DNA of 64,000 nucleotides from JAUIET01 sp045106985 (GTDB lineage: Bacteria > Pseudomonadota > Gammaproteobacteria > Pseudomonadales > JAUIET01). Shown here piece by piece: positions 17,163 to 26,039 of this stretch (the first letter of the stretch is position 1; each line of letters opens with the position of its first letter). The DNA lies in contig JBGCFQ010000024.1 in NCBI GenBank assembly GCA_045106985.1, positions 62,001 to 126,000 on the forward strand, read 5' to 3'. The translations under genes were made by a program, and so were the position numbers. Under the pieces are notes generated by a model. The model saw nothing but the letters and a program-made list of their open reading frames with translations, did not search any database and was not told the DNA's origin.

Positions 17163-18419
17163 CTAAGTGGTTTGCAGACGATCCAATTGTCGCTGAAGAA
17201 ATTGCTGTTCTACCTCGCTGCCGCACAAGGTTAATGCTTGCTGATAGGCCTCGGCTGCCTGTGTATTGCGGCCTAGTCGGCTAAGAAATTCGGCGCGCGT
17301 AGAATGGAATAAATAGTAACGCTGCATCAGCGCAGACTGCGACAAGCGCTCGGTATGCTGCAGGCCGGCATCAGGCCCATCGCGCTCACCGATCGCCACT
17401 GCATGATTCAGAGCGACCACAGGAGAGGGGTCAAGGTTCATCAGCGCTTCGTATAGGGTTACAATTTCATTCCAATCGGTTGCATCTGCCTGAGGGGTGT
17501 TAGCGTGGGTTGCGGCAATCGCTGCCATCAATGCGTAACGGCTAAGCCCGTGTCCGGTCTTGAACACGCTTTTTAACATCTCGGTCGCTTCGCCGATTTC
17601 ATCGCCGCGCCATAGTGAACGGTCCTGTTCTGCCTGACGAACCAATTCACCTTGTTCGTTAAAGCGGGCATCGCGTCTGCTATGTTGAAGCAGCATTAGG
17701 GCGAGAAGTGCGGTTACCTCGCTAGTTTGCCTAAGTCCTAAAACCAGTAGCCGTGCCAGGCGGATGGCTTCATTGATCAATTCGAAGCGTTGATTCTGCT
17801 CGCCACTGCTTGCAAGCCAGCCCTCGTTGAAGATCAGGTAGATTGAGGCCAACACCGATTGCAATCTAGCGGGAAGTTCGTCGTTATCAGGAATTTGATA
17901 GCTAATTCCAGCGTCGCGGATTTTGCTCTTTGCGCGCCACAATCGCTGCGACATAGTGGCGTCGCTAGTAATAAATGCCCTAGCTATTTCTTCAGTGCGC
18001 AATCCGCAAATGGTGTTAAGACAAAGGGCAACTCGGGCGTCAATGCTCAATGCAGGATGACAGCAAGTGAACATGAGTCGCAACATGTCATCTGCCAACG
18101 CAGGGTGCTGGTGAGGATCACCGTCGATCATTGCTGCCGCCTCTAAGTGCTCGAGACTCTGTTCATTCGCCAGTTTCTCCGTTCGGGATTCGGCGCTACC
18201 TAAATAGTCCAAAGCTGCATTGCGAGTTGTTGTCAATAGCCAAGCGCCAGCATGCGGAGTATACTCCGCATTCGGCCATTGCTTCATGGCTTTAATGTAA
18301 GTGCTCTGAACCAGATCTTCTGCTTGGTACAAGTCGCCAGTCAATCGTGCGGTAAAGGCAAGCAGCTGACCGTAGTGCTGACGGTACAGTCGCTCAAAGG
18401 CACAATCTGTATCTTGCAT
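17163..18419 (-). CDS. ECF42-type RNA polymerase sigma factor with C-terminal TPR-like domain
   Basis: A 418-residue sigma factor. Region 2 is at about 8-75 (AFERLYRQHYGQLLAFTARLTGD, AEDLVQSTYIKAMKQW, AWLLTTTRNAALDYL) and region 4 at about 105-165 (MLRLMFTCCHPALSIDARVALCLNTICGL). A long helical extension of about 230 residues follows (IYLIFNEGW, SLWRGDEIGEA, GLSRYALMAAIAATHA, DPSPVVALNHAVAIGE). This composition defines the ECF42 group, which lacks a classical anti-sigma and works with a DGPF protein. Such a protein is encoded just upstream. I use the ATG at 18419; a TTG at 18479 would overlap the DGPF gene. Confidence 0.88.
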   Translation of the reverse strand: MQDTDCAFERLYRQHYGQLLAFTARLTGDLYQAEDLVQSTYIKAMKQWPNAEYTPHAGAWLLTTTRNAALDYLGSAESRTEKLANEQSLEHLEAAAMIDGDPHQHPALADDMLRLMFTCCHPALSIDARVALCLNTICGLRTEEIARAFITSDATMSQRLWRAKSKIRDAGISYQIPDNDELPARLQSVLASIYLIFNEGWLASSGEQNQRFELINEAIRLARLLVLGLRQTSEVTALLALMLLQHSRRDARFNEQGELVRQAEQDRSLWRGDEIGEATEMLKSVFKTGHGLSRYALMAAIAATHANTPQADATDWNEIVTLYEALMNLDPSPVVALNHAVAIGERDGPDAGLQHTERLSQSALMQRYYLFHSTRAEFLSRLGRNTQAAEAYQQALTLCGSEVEQQFLQRQLDRLQTT

Positions 18420-18444
18420 GCTATTACTTGGCTGGGGCTTGCCG

Positions 18445-18798
18445 CTAGTCTTCCATAAGCCAAATAGGCCTAACTTCAACGCAGCCTGCAGCAGCAGTCG
18501 GTATCATGGCTGCCAGTTTGGTTGCCTCGTCAAGGTCTGCCGCATCCACCAAATACAATCCACCGAACTGTTCTTTTGTTTCTGCGAACGGACCATCGCT
18601 TAGGGCGACCTCGCCGTCGCGAACGCGCACTGTTGTTGCTGTGTGGCTTGGCTGCAGACGCTCGCCGCCGCGCATGTGATCGTTGTCGACAAGGTACTGT
18701 GAAAATGTAGCGTAGCCCTGCATAACTTCACCTTGTTGCTCAGGCGTGTAGCTATCCCATAGCTTTTCATCTTCGTGAATTAGAAGTGCGTATTGCAT
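18445..18798 (-). CDS. YCII/DGPF-domain protein, ECF42 partner
   Basis: A 117-residue YCII-fold protein with the sequence SDGPFAETKEQFGG (67-80), the DGPF motif at 68-71 that names the group. The start MQYALLIHEDEKLW at 18798 has GAGGAAAA upstream. Such proteins are found next to ECF42 sigma factors and are usually in the sigma factor's regulon. The gene is 25 bases upstream of the sigma ATG, so the pair is an operon. Biochemical role unknown. Confidence 0.87.
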   Translation of the reverse strand: MQYALLIHEDEKLWDSYTPEQQGEVMQGYATFSQYLVDNDHMRGGERLQPSHTATTVRVRDGEVALSDGPFAETKEQFGGLYLVDAADLDEATKLAAMIPTAAAGCVEVRPIWLMED

Positions 18799-18840
18799 GA
18801 TGTTTTCCTCTGGTTCGCGCGCTGCCATGTACAGACGCTT

Positions 18841-18868
18841 ACTATACTAACGAACGGCAGAGGCCGTT
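18841..18868 (-). promoter_or_regulatory. candidate promoter with operator-like dyad for the DGPF-sigma operon
   Basis: On the minus strand a TATAGT (18841-18846) lies 43 bases before the ATG. Just upstream, 18853-18868 is a perfect inverted repeat with AACGGC and GCCGTT arms and a 4-base spacer, lying over the spacer and -35 area. A protein binding there would block polymerase. There is no good -35. Confidence 0.4.
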
Positions 18869-18940
18869 TTCTACATCAATCAATTAAATTTTTAGGTGGC
18901 TAATCTTCTGCGGCACAGAAACAAGAGAGAGACGGGCTCA

Positions 18941-20434
18941 CTAGGTGCTGAACTGCAACACGCCATCGTTGAGCGCGCCTTTGCCAATGGTTTTTTTCTC
19001 GCGGCTGTAGTTTTGCGTGTTTAGCCACGGTTCACGATCGCCTTGCTTTGGGAACAAGTGCATTGAACGTTGCATATAGCCCGCCGGAAAATCCTCAATC
19101 CATAGCCTGGCCTGCATGTCGGAATCAGAGCTTCGCAGCTCAGGAATAACCTCTGTGCTTTCAGAGCGGTCCATTTCGTTTAATAGGCGGCAAGTGAAAT
19201 TGGCTATCATGTCCGCACGCAGGGTCCATGAGGCATTGATGTAACCAAAGGTATTGACCAGGTTGGGTACGCCAGAAAACATTAAGCCCTTGTAAGACCA
19301 AGTCTCTGCAAAATCAACGGCTTTGCCATCTTTACTGAAATCCACCTCGCCGTTAACGGCCAGCTGTAGGCCGGTTGCAGTAATCACTATGTCCGCTTCT
19401 AACTCTGTGCCTGATTTAGTTCTAATCCCCGACGCTGTGAAGCATTCTATCTCGTCAGTAACGACATCGGCTTTACCTGCGGCAATAGATTTGAATATAT
19501 CGTTGTCAGGAACCGCACATAAGCGCTGGTCCCAGGGGTTATACTTTGGCGTGAAATGCGTGTCTACGTCGTAGTCCGGCCCCAATTCTTTTCTAACACC
19601 TTTAATAAATACAGCTTTAACAACCGACGGCATTATTCGTGTTGCCACATACGTAGCCCGCTGCAGCATCGCGTTCTTCCAGCGCGTTAAATTGTAGGCT
19701 GCTTGGGTTGGTAGGAGCTTGCGGAAAAGCTTTGCCAGCGAGTCTTCCTGTGGTCGGTTCGCCATATAAGTCGGAGAACGCTGCAACATGGTGACACTGG
19801 CGGCTGTTTCGGCAAGAACAGGAATAAGCGTTACCGCCGTGGCGCCCGAGCCGATAACGACGATTTTTTTGTTGTTGTAGTCGAGATCTTCTGGCCAAAA
19901 CTGAGGGTGAATTACCTGGCCTTGATAGCCTTCTATGTTTTTAAATTCGGGTTCGTAGGTTTTGCTATAACTGTAGTAACCAGAGCACATTAGCATTAGC
20001 GAACAGCTTAGCTCTTGTTTCTCGCCAGTGGCGTTATTGTTCACCGTTAAAGACCAGCACTTTTCGATGCTAGACCAGTTGGCACTCAGTACCTGCTGCC
20101 CAAAGCTGATGTGTCGCGTAATGTCATTGTCATCAGCTGTCGCGCGCACATAGTCTTTTATAGCGGGGCCGTCAGCCAGTACCTTGTCGCCAAGCCATGG
20201 TTTGAATTCGTAACCCAGCGTGAACATGTCGCTGTCGGAACGAACGCCGGGATAGCGAAAAATATCCCAGGTGCCGCCAATAGCATCGCGGTTTTCAAGA
20301 ATGTGAAAGCTCTTACCGGGGCATTGCTGTTTGAGGTGGTAGGCCGCTCCAATGCCTGACAATCCAGCACCAACAATTATGACATCATAGTCAACCTTGG
20401 AGTTAGGCTTGGTGTCAGGTATAGAGTGAGGCAT
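18941..20434 (-). CDS. Flavin-containing / Baeyer-Villiger-type monooxygenase
   Basis: A 497-residue FAD- and NADPH-dependent monooxygenase. The FAD Rossmann motif is VIIVGAGLSGIGAA (G22, G24, G27). The second dinucleotide motif, IVVIGSGATAVTL, is near 191-203. Between them, Y170-x-G-x3-H176-x3-W180 fits the Baeyer-Villiger fingerprint [FY]xGxxxHxxxW. The GGTWD and RYPGVRSDSD motifs are also typical. It would convert a ketone to an ester or oxidise a heteroatom. It sits 17 bases downstream of a DoxX-family gene and probably shares its transcript. Substrate unknown. Confidence 0.88.
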   Translation of the reverse strand: MPHSIPDTKPNSKVDYDVIIVGAGLSGIGAAYHLKQQCPGKSFHILENRDAIGGTWDIFRYPGVRSDSDMFTLGYEFKPWLGDKVLADGPAIKDYVRATADDNDITRHISFGQQVLSANWSSIEKCWSLTVNNNATGEKQELSCSLMLMCSGYYSYSKTYEPEFKNIEGYQGQVIHPQFWPEDLDYNNKKIVVIGSGATAVTLIPVLAETAASVTMLQRSPTYMANRPQEDSLAKLFRKLLPTQAAYNLTRWKNAMLQRATYVATRIMPSVVKAVFIKGVRKELGPDYDVDTHFTPKYNPWDQRLCAVPDNDIFKSIAAGKADVVTDEIECFTASGIRTKSGTELEADIVITATGLQLAVNGEVDFSKDGKAVDFAETWSYKGLMFSGVPNLVNTFGYINASWTLRADMIANFTCRLLNEMDRSESTEVIPELRSSDSDMQARLWIEDFPAGYMQRSMHLFPKQGDREPWLNTQNYSREKKTIGKGALNDGVLQFST

Positions 20435-20451
20435 AACTTTAGCTCAAAAGT

Positions 20452-20835
20452 TTATGGTTGTTGTTTGTTATAACCTATCGAGGCCAATAACAAAAGGCCT
20501 GCAAATATTCCCAAGTTCTTAACGAAGTTTTGTGTTTCGTGGGCCGCTTCCAGACCTGAATAGTTCCAGAAGTCATGCAGGTTGATATTGATAAGCAAGG
20601 TCATCATCGCCAGACCCAGAGCACACGCAAGCACGTAGCGATTCAGCAGCAAACAAATGCTGGCGCCAATTTGAATAACACCCGCTAATGCGAGTAACAC
20701 CGACACCATCGGCATGCCATGTTTTTCCATCAGTCCAATGTGAGCCTCCCAGCTTACAAACTTCATGATTCCGGGTAGAAGAAAGTAAAGCGCCAGCAGT
20801 ATTCTGCCTGCTGTATTCAAGGTATTGCCCAGCAT
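20452..20835 (-). CDS. DoxX-family membrane protein
   Basis: A 127-residue protein with four membrane helices and the DoxX pattern (GRILLALYFLLPGIMKFVSW, HGMPMVSVLLALAGVIQIGAS, and a polar loop with HDFWNYSG before the last helix). DoxX proteins are small integral-membrane proteins of poorly known role, sometimes linked to quinone or sulfur chemistry. ATG at 20835. It is immediately upstream of the monooxygenase and downstream of the acyl-CoA dehydrogenase on the same strand. Confidence 0.85.
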   Translation of the reverse strand: MLGNTLNTAGRILLALYFLLPGIMKFVSWEAHIGLMEKHGMPMVSVLLALAGVIQIGASICLLLNRYVLACALGLAMMTLLININLHDFWNYSGLEAAHETQNFVKNLGIFAGLLLLASIGYNKQQP

Positions 20836-20910
20836 TGTTGTGCCTATGCGCGTGAACTTAAAGTTTTGTGTGTGCTAGCCGGGCTGCGAAATTGAGCGCA
20901 ACTAGCATCG

Positions 20911-22671
20911 CTAAAACTGATTTTCGGCAAGCGCCATTATAGAGCGGCTGCCAGCCTGCATAGATTGCCAGTGGGCAACGCTGCGCGGCAGAATATTGGT
21001 CATAAAGAAACGCGCAACACCAATTTTGCTCTGCATAAATTCAGCATTGCCTTCTCCTGCATCTAATTGTTGCTGCGCTGCCAACGCTTTGCCGCCCAGC
21101 AGCCATGCTCCGGTTACGTATCCGCTCAGCATCAGGTAGTCGAATGCCACTGTGCCAGTCAGGTTCGGCTCTTTTGCGTTACTTAACACCCATTCGCTAG
21201 AGTCGCGCAACGTTAGCACGGCGGCTGACAGCGCCGTTGCGATGTCTGCCAGGTCCTTATGCTCGGCCAAAGCTTGGCAACGTTGGGTCATTTCATCAAC
21301 CAGTGTGCCCATCATGGCGCCGCCATCGCGAGTCAATTTGCGACCGATTAAATCCAGCGCCTGTATACCATTGGTGCCTTCGTAGATGGCAAGAATACGA
21401 GCATCTCGATAGTGTTGTGCAGATCCCGTTTCTTCGATAAATCCCATGCCGCCATGAACTTGCACGCCGAGTGAGGTTACCTCGTTTGCTATCTCGGTAG
21501 ACCATCCCTTAGCGAGAGGTGTAAGCAAGTCAGCTCGCTCGCGCGCAGCCTGTTGGCGATCGGGGTCTTCGGCATTGTGAGCCATATCGTTCTGGGCATG
21601 CGCAGTGAAGCATAGTGCTCTGCCAGCTTCAGTCAGTGCCTTCATTTGCATCAGCATGCGGCGTACATCACCGTGCTCAATAATACGTTGCCCGCCGCCT
21701 TGCACTCGCTCTTTTGCGAAGGCGAGCGCTTGCTGGTACGAGCGTTCCGAAACGGCCACGCCTTGTAGGCCGACATCCATGCGCGCGTGGTTCATCATGG
21801 TAAACATGGCGGCCAAGCCCTTGTTTAGCTCGCCAACCAGGTAGCCAACAGCGCCTTCATTGTCACCAAAGCTCATCACACAGGTAGGGCTGCCGTTGAT
21901 GCCTAGTTTGTGTTCTACCGAAGCCGGGCGCACATCATTGCGCTCGCCAAGGCTTCCGTCGTTGTTAACCATGTACTTGGGAACTATAAACAGCGACAGG
22001 CCTCCAGAACCGGCGACTGCATCCGGAGTGCGAGCCAGCACGAGGTGAATGATATTCTCGGCCATGGGGTGGTCGCCCCAAGTGATGTATATCTTCTGGC
22101 CGCTAATCAGGTAGTGGTCTGCATTGGGTGTTGCCATGGTTTTGACAACGCCTAGGTCAGAGCCTGCTTGCGGCTCGGTAAGATTCATGGTGCCTGTCCA
22201 TTCGCCGCTGATCAGCTTGGGAAGGTACTTTTCTTGCAGAGCAGGGGAGCCATGATTTGTTAAGGCTGAAATCGATCCTTGGGAGAGCATGGTAACGAGG
22301 GAGAAGGCCATATTGGCCGACATAATGGTTTCGCCTACGGCGGCAGACACGAGTATTGGTAAGCCTTGGCCGCCAAATTCGGGTGCTCCTGAAAGGCTGC
22401 TCCAACCAGCGGCAACTACCTGTTGGTAAGCCTCGGCAAAACCCTCTGCAACAACAACGTCGCCATCTACAACCTTTGAGCCTTGCTCATCTCCTATTCT
22501 ATTCAGCGGCGCTATCACACCGGCCGAAAATTTGGCGGCCTCGTTTACGATGGCCTCTACTAAGTCTGCGCTGGCTTCCTCAAAGGCTGGCAGCTGGGCC
22601 AACTCGGGCAGGCCCGCTACGGTGTTCATGGTAAAAAGAATATCGTCAACAGGTGCGTTGTAGTCAATCAT
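20911..22671 (-). CDS. Acyl-CoA dehydrogenase, DmdC-like
   Basis: A 586-residue acyl-CoA dehydrogenase. It has the extended N-terminus (MIDYNAPVDDILFTMNTVAGL), the FAD- and substrate-binding TMNLTEPQAGSDLG, the HKLGINGSPTCVMSFG region, and the catalytic-base region YEGTNGIQALDLIGRKL. A C-terminal extension of about 130 residues follows. This architecture is that of DmdC (3-methylthiopropionyl-CoA dehydrogenase) and of a large group of FadE-like enzymes, so the name does not fix the substrate. The ATG at 22671 follows GAAGAAG, and a good promoter lies 100 bases upstream. Confidence 0.9.
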   Translation of the reverse strand: MIDYNAPVDDILFTMNTVAGLPELAQLPAFEEASADLVEAIVNEAAKFSAGVIAPLNRIGDEQGSKVVDGDVVVAEGFAEAYQQVVAAGWSSLSGAPEFGGQGLPILVSAAVGETIMSANMAFSLVTMLSQGSISALTNHGSPALQEKYLPKLISGEWTGTMNLTEPQAGSDLGVVKTMATPNADHYLISGQKIYITWGDHPMAENIIHLVLARTPDAVAGSGGLSLFIVPKYMVNNDGSLGERNDVRPASVEHKLGINGSPTCVMSFGDNEGAVGYLVGELNKGLAAMFTMMNHARMDVGLQGVAVSERSYQQALAFAKERVQGGGQRIIEHGDVRRMLMQMKALTEAGRALCFTAHAQNDMAHNAEDPDRQQAARERADLLTPLAKGWSTEIANEVTSLGVQVHGGMGFIEETGSAQHYRDARILAIYEGTNGIQALDLIGRKLTRDGGAMMGTLVDEMTQRCQALAEHKDLADIATALSAAVLTLRDSSEWVLSNAKEPNLTGTVAFDYLMLSGYVTGAWLLGGKALAAQQQLDAGEGNAEFMQSKIGVARFFMTNILPRSVAHWQSMQAGSRSIMALAENQF

Positions 22672-23020
22672 GAATTTACTTCTTCCAGCGATAATGGTCA
22701 GAGGAACTCTATCTTCTTGAATTCGCTCGTAATATATTTCAGCGATTTAGAGAAAATAGAGGCAGCGACTATAGAGTTTGGCTTGAAACGCGTCAACTAT
22801 ACTCGTCGGTTTTGTAGTGCTGCTAGTCGAGGCCTTATTAAGCAACTAACCATGGTTGAGCACCGCGAAACTGGCTTTCAAGTCCTGCACTGTCGCTAGA
22901 TGGGCTGACGTTAGAAAGCGAGAATGGTAAATTTGTGATGGTGTCATTGGCAGATAAAGCAGCTTTTAGGCCGGCCATTACCCTTCCTGAAACATAGCGA
23001 GGCCTTTGTCGCATTGCGTT
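22672..23020. other. 349-base intergenic region between two minus-strand genes
   Basis: It holds the promoter of the acyl-CoA dehydrogenase gene (22768-22796, listed separately). A 60-codon plus-strand open frame at 22717-22899 has no ribosome site and no recognisable features, so I do not treat it as a gene. The rest shows nothing I can assign. Confidence 0.5.
22768..22796 (-). promoter_or_regulatory. sigma-70 promoter of the acyl-CoA dehydrogenase gene
   Basis: On the minus strand TTGACG (22796-22791) and TATAGT (22773-22768) are separated by exactly 17 bases. Transcription would start near 22761, about 90 bases before the ATG. The DoxX and monooxygenase genes downstream may share this transcript. 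Confidence 0.65.
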
Positions 23021-24040
23021 TTAGGAAACCAACCGGCCAATAGTGGAGTCGGGCACAGGCAGCTTGTTTTTGTAAAGGAAGTTTGGATTAAACAACTTGC
23101 TTCTATAGCGATCGCCGCCGTCGCACAACACAGTAACAATAGTATGACCGGGGCCCATTTCCTTGGCCATTTCAACAGCGCCAGCCACGTTGATTGCGGC
23201 AGAGCCACCTAACAATAAACCTTCATTCAATAATAAGGCGAACAAAAGTGGTAATGCGTCTTCATCTTCAATGCGGTAAGAAAAGTCCAGTTTTGTACCC
23301 GCGAGATTTCCAGGTAAAAAACTAACGCCAATGCCTTCAGTGATGGATCGACCGCTGCTGCGTGTCAATTCGCCATTGCTAAAGTAGTTGTAGAGAGCTG
23401 AGCCAGCAGGGTCGGCAATACCTATTTTTACGGCTGGATTTCGTTCTCGCAATGCCTCGGCAACGCCGGCTAAAGTGCCGCCCGTGCCAACCGCACAAAT
23501 GAACGCGTCAACAGTGCCTTCAGTTTGATCCCAAATTTCCGGTCCAGTGGTGCTTGCGTGAATCTCGCGGTTTGCCGGGTTGTCAAACTGACGCGCCCAA
23601 ATGGCGCCGTGTGTCTCGGTTTTTTTGCGGCTATTTGCAATTTGTTCAGCCTGATGAATGTAGTGGTTAGGGCTGCTGTAGTCGTAATCGGCAGTAAGGA
23701 TCAATTCAGCTCCTAGAATGTCCAGCCGCTCGATTTTTTCTGCACTTTGCGACTCGGGCATAACGACCACGCTCTGATAGCCCATCGCGTTCGCAAGAAT
23801 TGTAAGGCCAATGCCTGTGTTGCCGGCCGTTCCCTCAACTATTACTCCGCCGGGCGTTAGCTCGCCGCTTTTTTCAGCTGCCTGAATGATACCTAACGCG
23901 GTACGGTCCTTAATGGAGCCGCCTGGGTTTAAAAACTCGGCTTTACCGTAAATGTCACAACCTGTCTGCTCTGAGGCCTCGCGCAAGTATATCAGTGGCG
24001 TGTTACCTATCAGCTGGGTCATGGTGGCGCGCTGCTTCAT
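23021..24040 (-). CDS. cysK: Cysteine synthase / O-acetylserine sulfhydrylase family
   Basis: A 339-residue PLP enzyme of fold type II. The PLP lysine is K44 in NPGGSIKDR. The substrate loop TAGNTGIGL is at about 70-78, and the phosphate-binding AVGTGGTLAG is near 185-194. These are the landmarks of cysteine synthase A, which makes cysteine from O-acetylserine and sulfide. It is a few residues longer than E. coli CysK, with an extra C-terminal stretch (SKLFNPNFLYKNKL) like alphaproteobacterial forms. ATG at 24040. It has no cysE neighbour. A related cystathionine beta-synthase-type role is less likely. Confidence 0.85.
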   Translation of the reverse strand: MKQRATMTQLIGNTPLIYLREASEQTGCDIYGKAEFLNPGGSIKDRTALGIIQAAEKSGELTPGGVIVEGTAGNTGIGLTILANAMGYQSVVVMPESQSAEKIERLDILGAELILTADYDYSSPNHYIHQAEQIANSRKKTETHGAIWARQFDNPANREIHASTTGPEIWDQTEGTVDAFICAVGTGGTLAGVAEALRERNPAVKIGIADPAGSALYNYFSNGELTRSSGRSITEGIGVSFLPGNLAGTKLDFSYRIEDEDALPLLFALLLNEGLLLGGSAAINVAGAVEMAKEMGPGHTIVTVLCDGGDRYRSKLFNPNFLYKNKLPVPDSTIGRLVS

Positions 24041-24161
24041 AGGGCGGATCCTAATGTGTGTGATTTGTCATTGAAGTGCACCTAGCATACCGCAAATGGG
24101 CATCTAGTCGAAGGCTTTCGCCGGCGGTTTATCTGACGCTGATCAGGCGCGATCAGGCAGC

Positions 24162-25070
24162 TTACTTCGACGCAGAAAGAGCTGCCATGATTGATCCGAC
24201 AACGACTAAAACAGCGCCCAGCCAGTTCAGTGCATCCATTGGTTCTACCTCTACGCTGCCGGGCGCGAGCCAATGCATTAGCATCCCGAAGCCCAGCGTG
24301 AACAGAGGCGCAAGGGTAATAACGGCACTCACTCTTGACGCGTCCCAATGGCTCATTGCATGGCCGAAACTGCCATAGGCGATTATCGTATTGAGCGAGG
24401 CAAATGCTAGCACGGCCCACTGCATACCGCTAAGATTAACCACCACTAGCGGCGATGCAAACGGTAGATAAATCAAGGAGCCGCCAAGATAGATTAAGAG
24501 CAGTAAGTGGCTTGCTTTGAACTGTTGGGTGATTTTCTTTTGGCTTAGCGCATACACAGTCCACAGTACGGCGGCCATTAAGGTCAAGCCAACCCCTATC
24601 AAATACTTTTCATCAGTCTCGACTAGCTCCCTAAAGCGATGGTGAAAGAACAACAATAAGCCGATAGTAAATATGGCTACGCCAAGCCATTGGCGACGCG
24701 AAAACATTTCATTAAAAAAGTACAAACTCCCAAGCAGCAACATCAAAGGCGAAACTTGCATTACAAGCTCGGCGGCGGCAGGTGTGATGAAGTTAAGGCC
24801 GTGTAAGAACAATACATAGTTGGCTGCTAGGCAGGCTACTGCAAGTAAGGTCAAACGCCAGGAGGGGCCCCTGCACAGTTCAATCAAGGATTTGGCGTTC
24901 TTTCTCCCGTACCATAGCCAGGCGATAAGCGCGGCTGCGCTAAATCGATACCAGGTGATGGTCAGCGAATCCATTTGGTCGAGCAGGCTTTGTAGAGCAA
25001 ACGGTAACAGGCCCCAAAAAAGAGCTGTTATCAATGAAAAGCCTAAGCCAATTTTCCAGTTGTTAACCAC
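24162..25070 (-). CDS. EamA/DMT-family transporter
   Basis: A 302-residue membrane protein with ten predicted helices in two EamA halves (FSLITALFWGLLPFALQSLL and GVGLTLMAAVLWTVYALSQ). It ends in a charged tail SASK. Drug/metabolite-transporter proteins of this type export amino acids or metabolites; the substrate cannot be read. ATG at 25070. It is between the cysteine synthase and an enoyl-CoA hydratase on the same strand, but the gaps (about 120 and 66 bases) do not require one operon. Confidence 0.88.
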   Translation of the reverse strand: MVNNWKIGLGFSLITALFWGLLPFALQSLLDQMDSLTITWYRFSAAALIAWLWYGRKNAKSLIELCRGPSWRLTLLAVACLAANYVLFLHGLNFITPAAAELVMQVSPLMLLLGSLYFFNEMFSRRQWLGVAIFTIGLLLFFHHRFRELVETDEKYLIGVGLTLMAAVLWTVYALSQKKITQQFKASHLLLLIYLGGSLIYLPFASPLVVVNLSGMQWAVLAFASLNTIIAYGSFGHAMSHWDASRVSAVITLAPLFTLGFGMLMHWLAPGSVEVEPMDALNWLGAVLVVVGSIMAALSASK

Positions 25071-25136
25071 AGTCCCGCCATAGTGTGCGGGTCATGATTT
25101 GAGTCGGCCAAAAAAAACGCGGCACTCTCTGCGGCA

Positions 25137-25913
25137 CTAGCTCCCCGTCCAGTTACCGGGTCTTTTTTCGATGAAAGCGGCCATGCCTTCTTTTTGGTCT
25201 GCCGTGCCAAACAGCCCGTGAAACAAGCGTCGTTCAAACTGAATACCTTGTTGTAGAGACGATTCAAAAGCGTGATTAACCATCTCTTTTGTTGCAATAG
25301 CCGCTAGCGGCGCCATAGAGGCTATAACCGCTGCCGCTTTGATTGCTTCGTCGCGCAGGTCCGCTGCTGGCACGACGCGAGCGACCATACCTGATTGCTC
25401 CGCCTCTTTGGCGCCCATCATTCTGCCCGTTAGGCACATGTCCATTGATTTGGCTTTGCCCACTGCACGTGTGAGTCGTTGCGAGCCGCCCATGCCTGGT
25501 GTTACCGCTAACTTGATTTCAGGCTGTCCAAATTTAGCATTATCGCCTGCTATGATGAAATCAGCCATCATCGCCAGTTCGCAGCCGCCGCCTAGCGCAA
25601 AGCCAGACACCGCCGCAATCCATGGCTTTCTTGTTGCACACACCTGATCGTAACCAGCAAAGAAATTGCTGCTATACATGTCTGCGAAACCCTGTTCCGA
25701 CATTTCCTTAATATCTGCGCCAGCAGCAAAGGCTTTTTCACTACCGGTAATCACCGCACAGCCTTGGCTAGAGTCTCGGTCAAAATCCGCAAAGGCTTGC
25801 TGCAGCTCAACCAACACCTTGGTATTCAGTGCATTCAATGCCTGTGGCCTGTTCAGAGTGATCAGCGTGACAGCATCCAGTTGTTCAACAATAATTGTTT
25901 CAAATTCAGCCAT
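25137..25913 (-). CDS. Enoyl-CoA hydratase
   Basis: A 258-residue crotonase-fold protein. The oxyanion-hole motifs are EKAFAAGADIKEM and GFALGGGCELAMMAD. Both catalytic glutamates of the hydratase are in place: E in GGGCELAM and E in FGQPEIKLAVTPGMGG. It hydrates short or medium trans-2-enoyl-CoA in beta-oxidation. The last residues GNWTGS follow the usual FxxKRxPxW end. ATG at 25913. It stands near other acyl-CoA genes in this window. Confidence 0.92.
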   Translation of the reverse strand: MAEFETIIVEQLDAVTLITLNRPQALNALNTKVLVELQQAFADFDRDSSQGCAVITGSEKAFAAGADIKEMSEQGFADMYSSNFFAGYDQVCATRKPWIAAVSGFALGGGCELAMMADFIIAGDNAKFGQPEIKLAVTPGMGGSQRLTRAVGKAKSMDMCLTGRMMGAKEAEQSGMVARVVPAADLRDEAIKAAAVIASMAPLAAIATKEMVNHAFESSLQQGIQFERRLFHGLFGTADQKEGMAAFIEKRPGNWTGS

Positions 25914-26039
25914 AGTGATATGCGTTTGCCCGTTAATTAATGATGGCTGGATATTAACATACTGTCGCTACCGCACAGAGTCGAATCAGGTAAGCTACGG
26001 CTCCTAATAGTGATGGCTTGAAGTTTTCATGAGAGTTGC

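Noticed and set aside
22717..22899. 60-codon plus-strand open frame before the acyl-CoA dehydrogenase
   Set aside because: No ribosome site, no recognisable features, and it crosses a well-formed minus-strand promoter.
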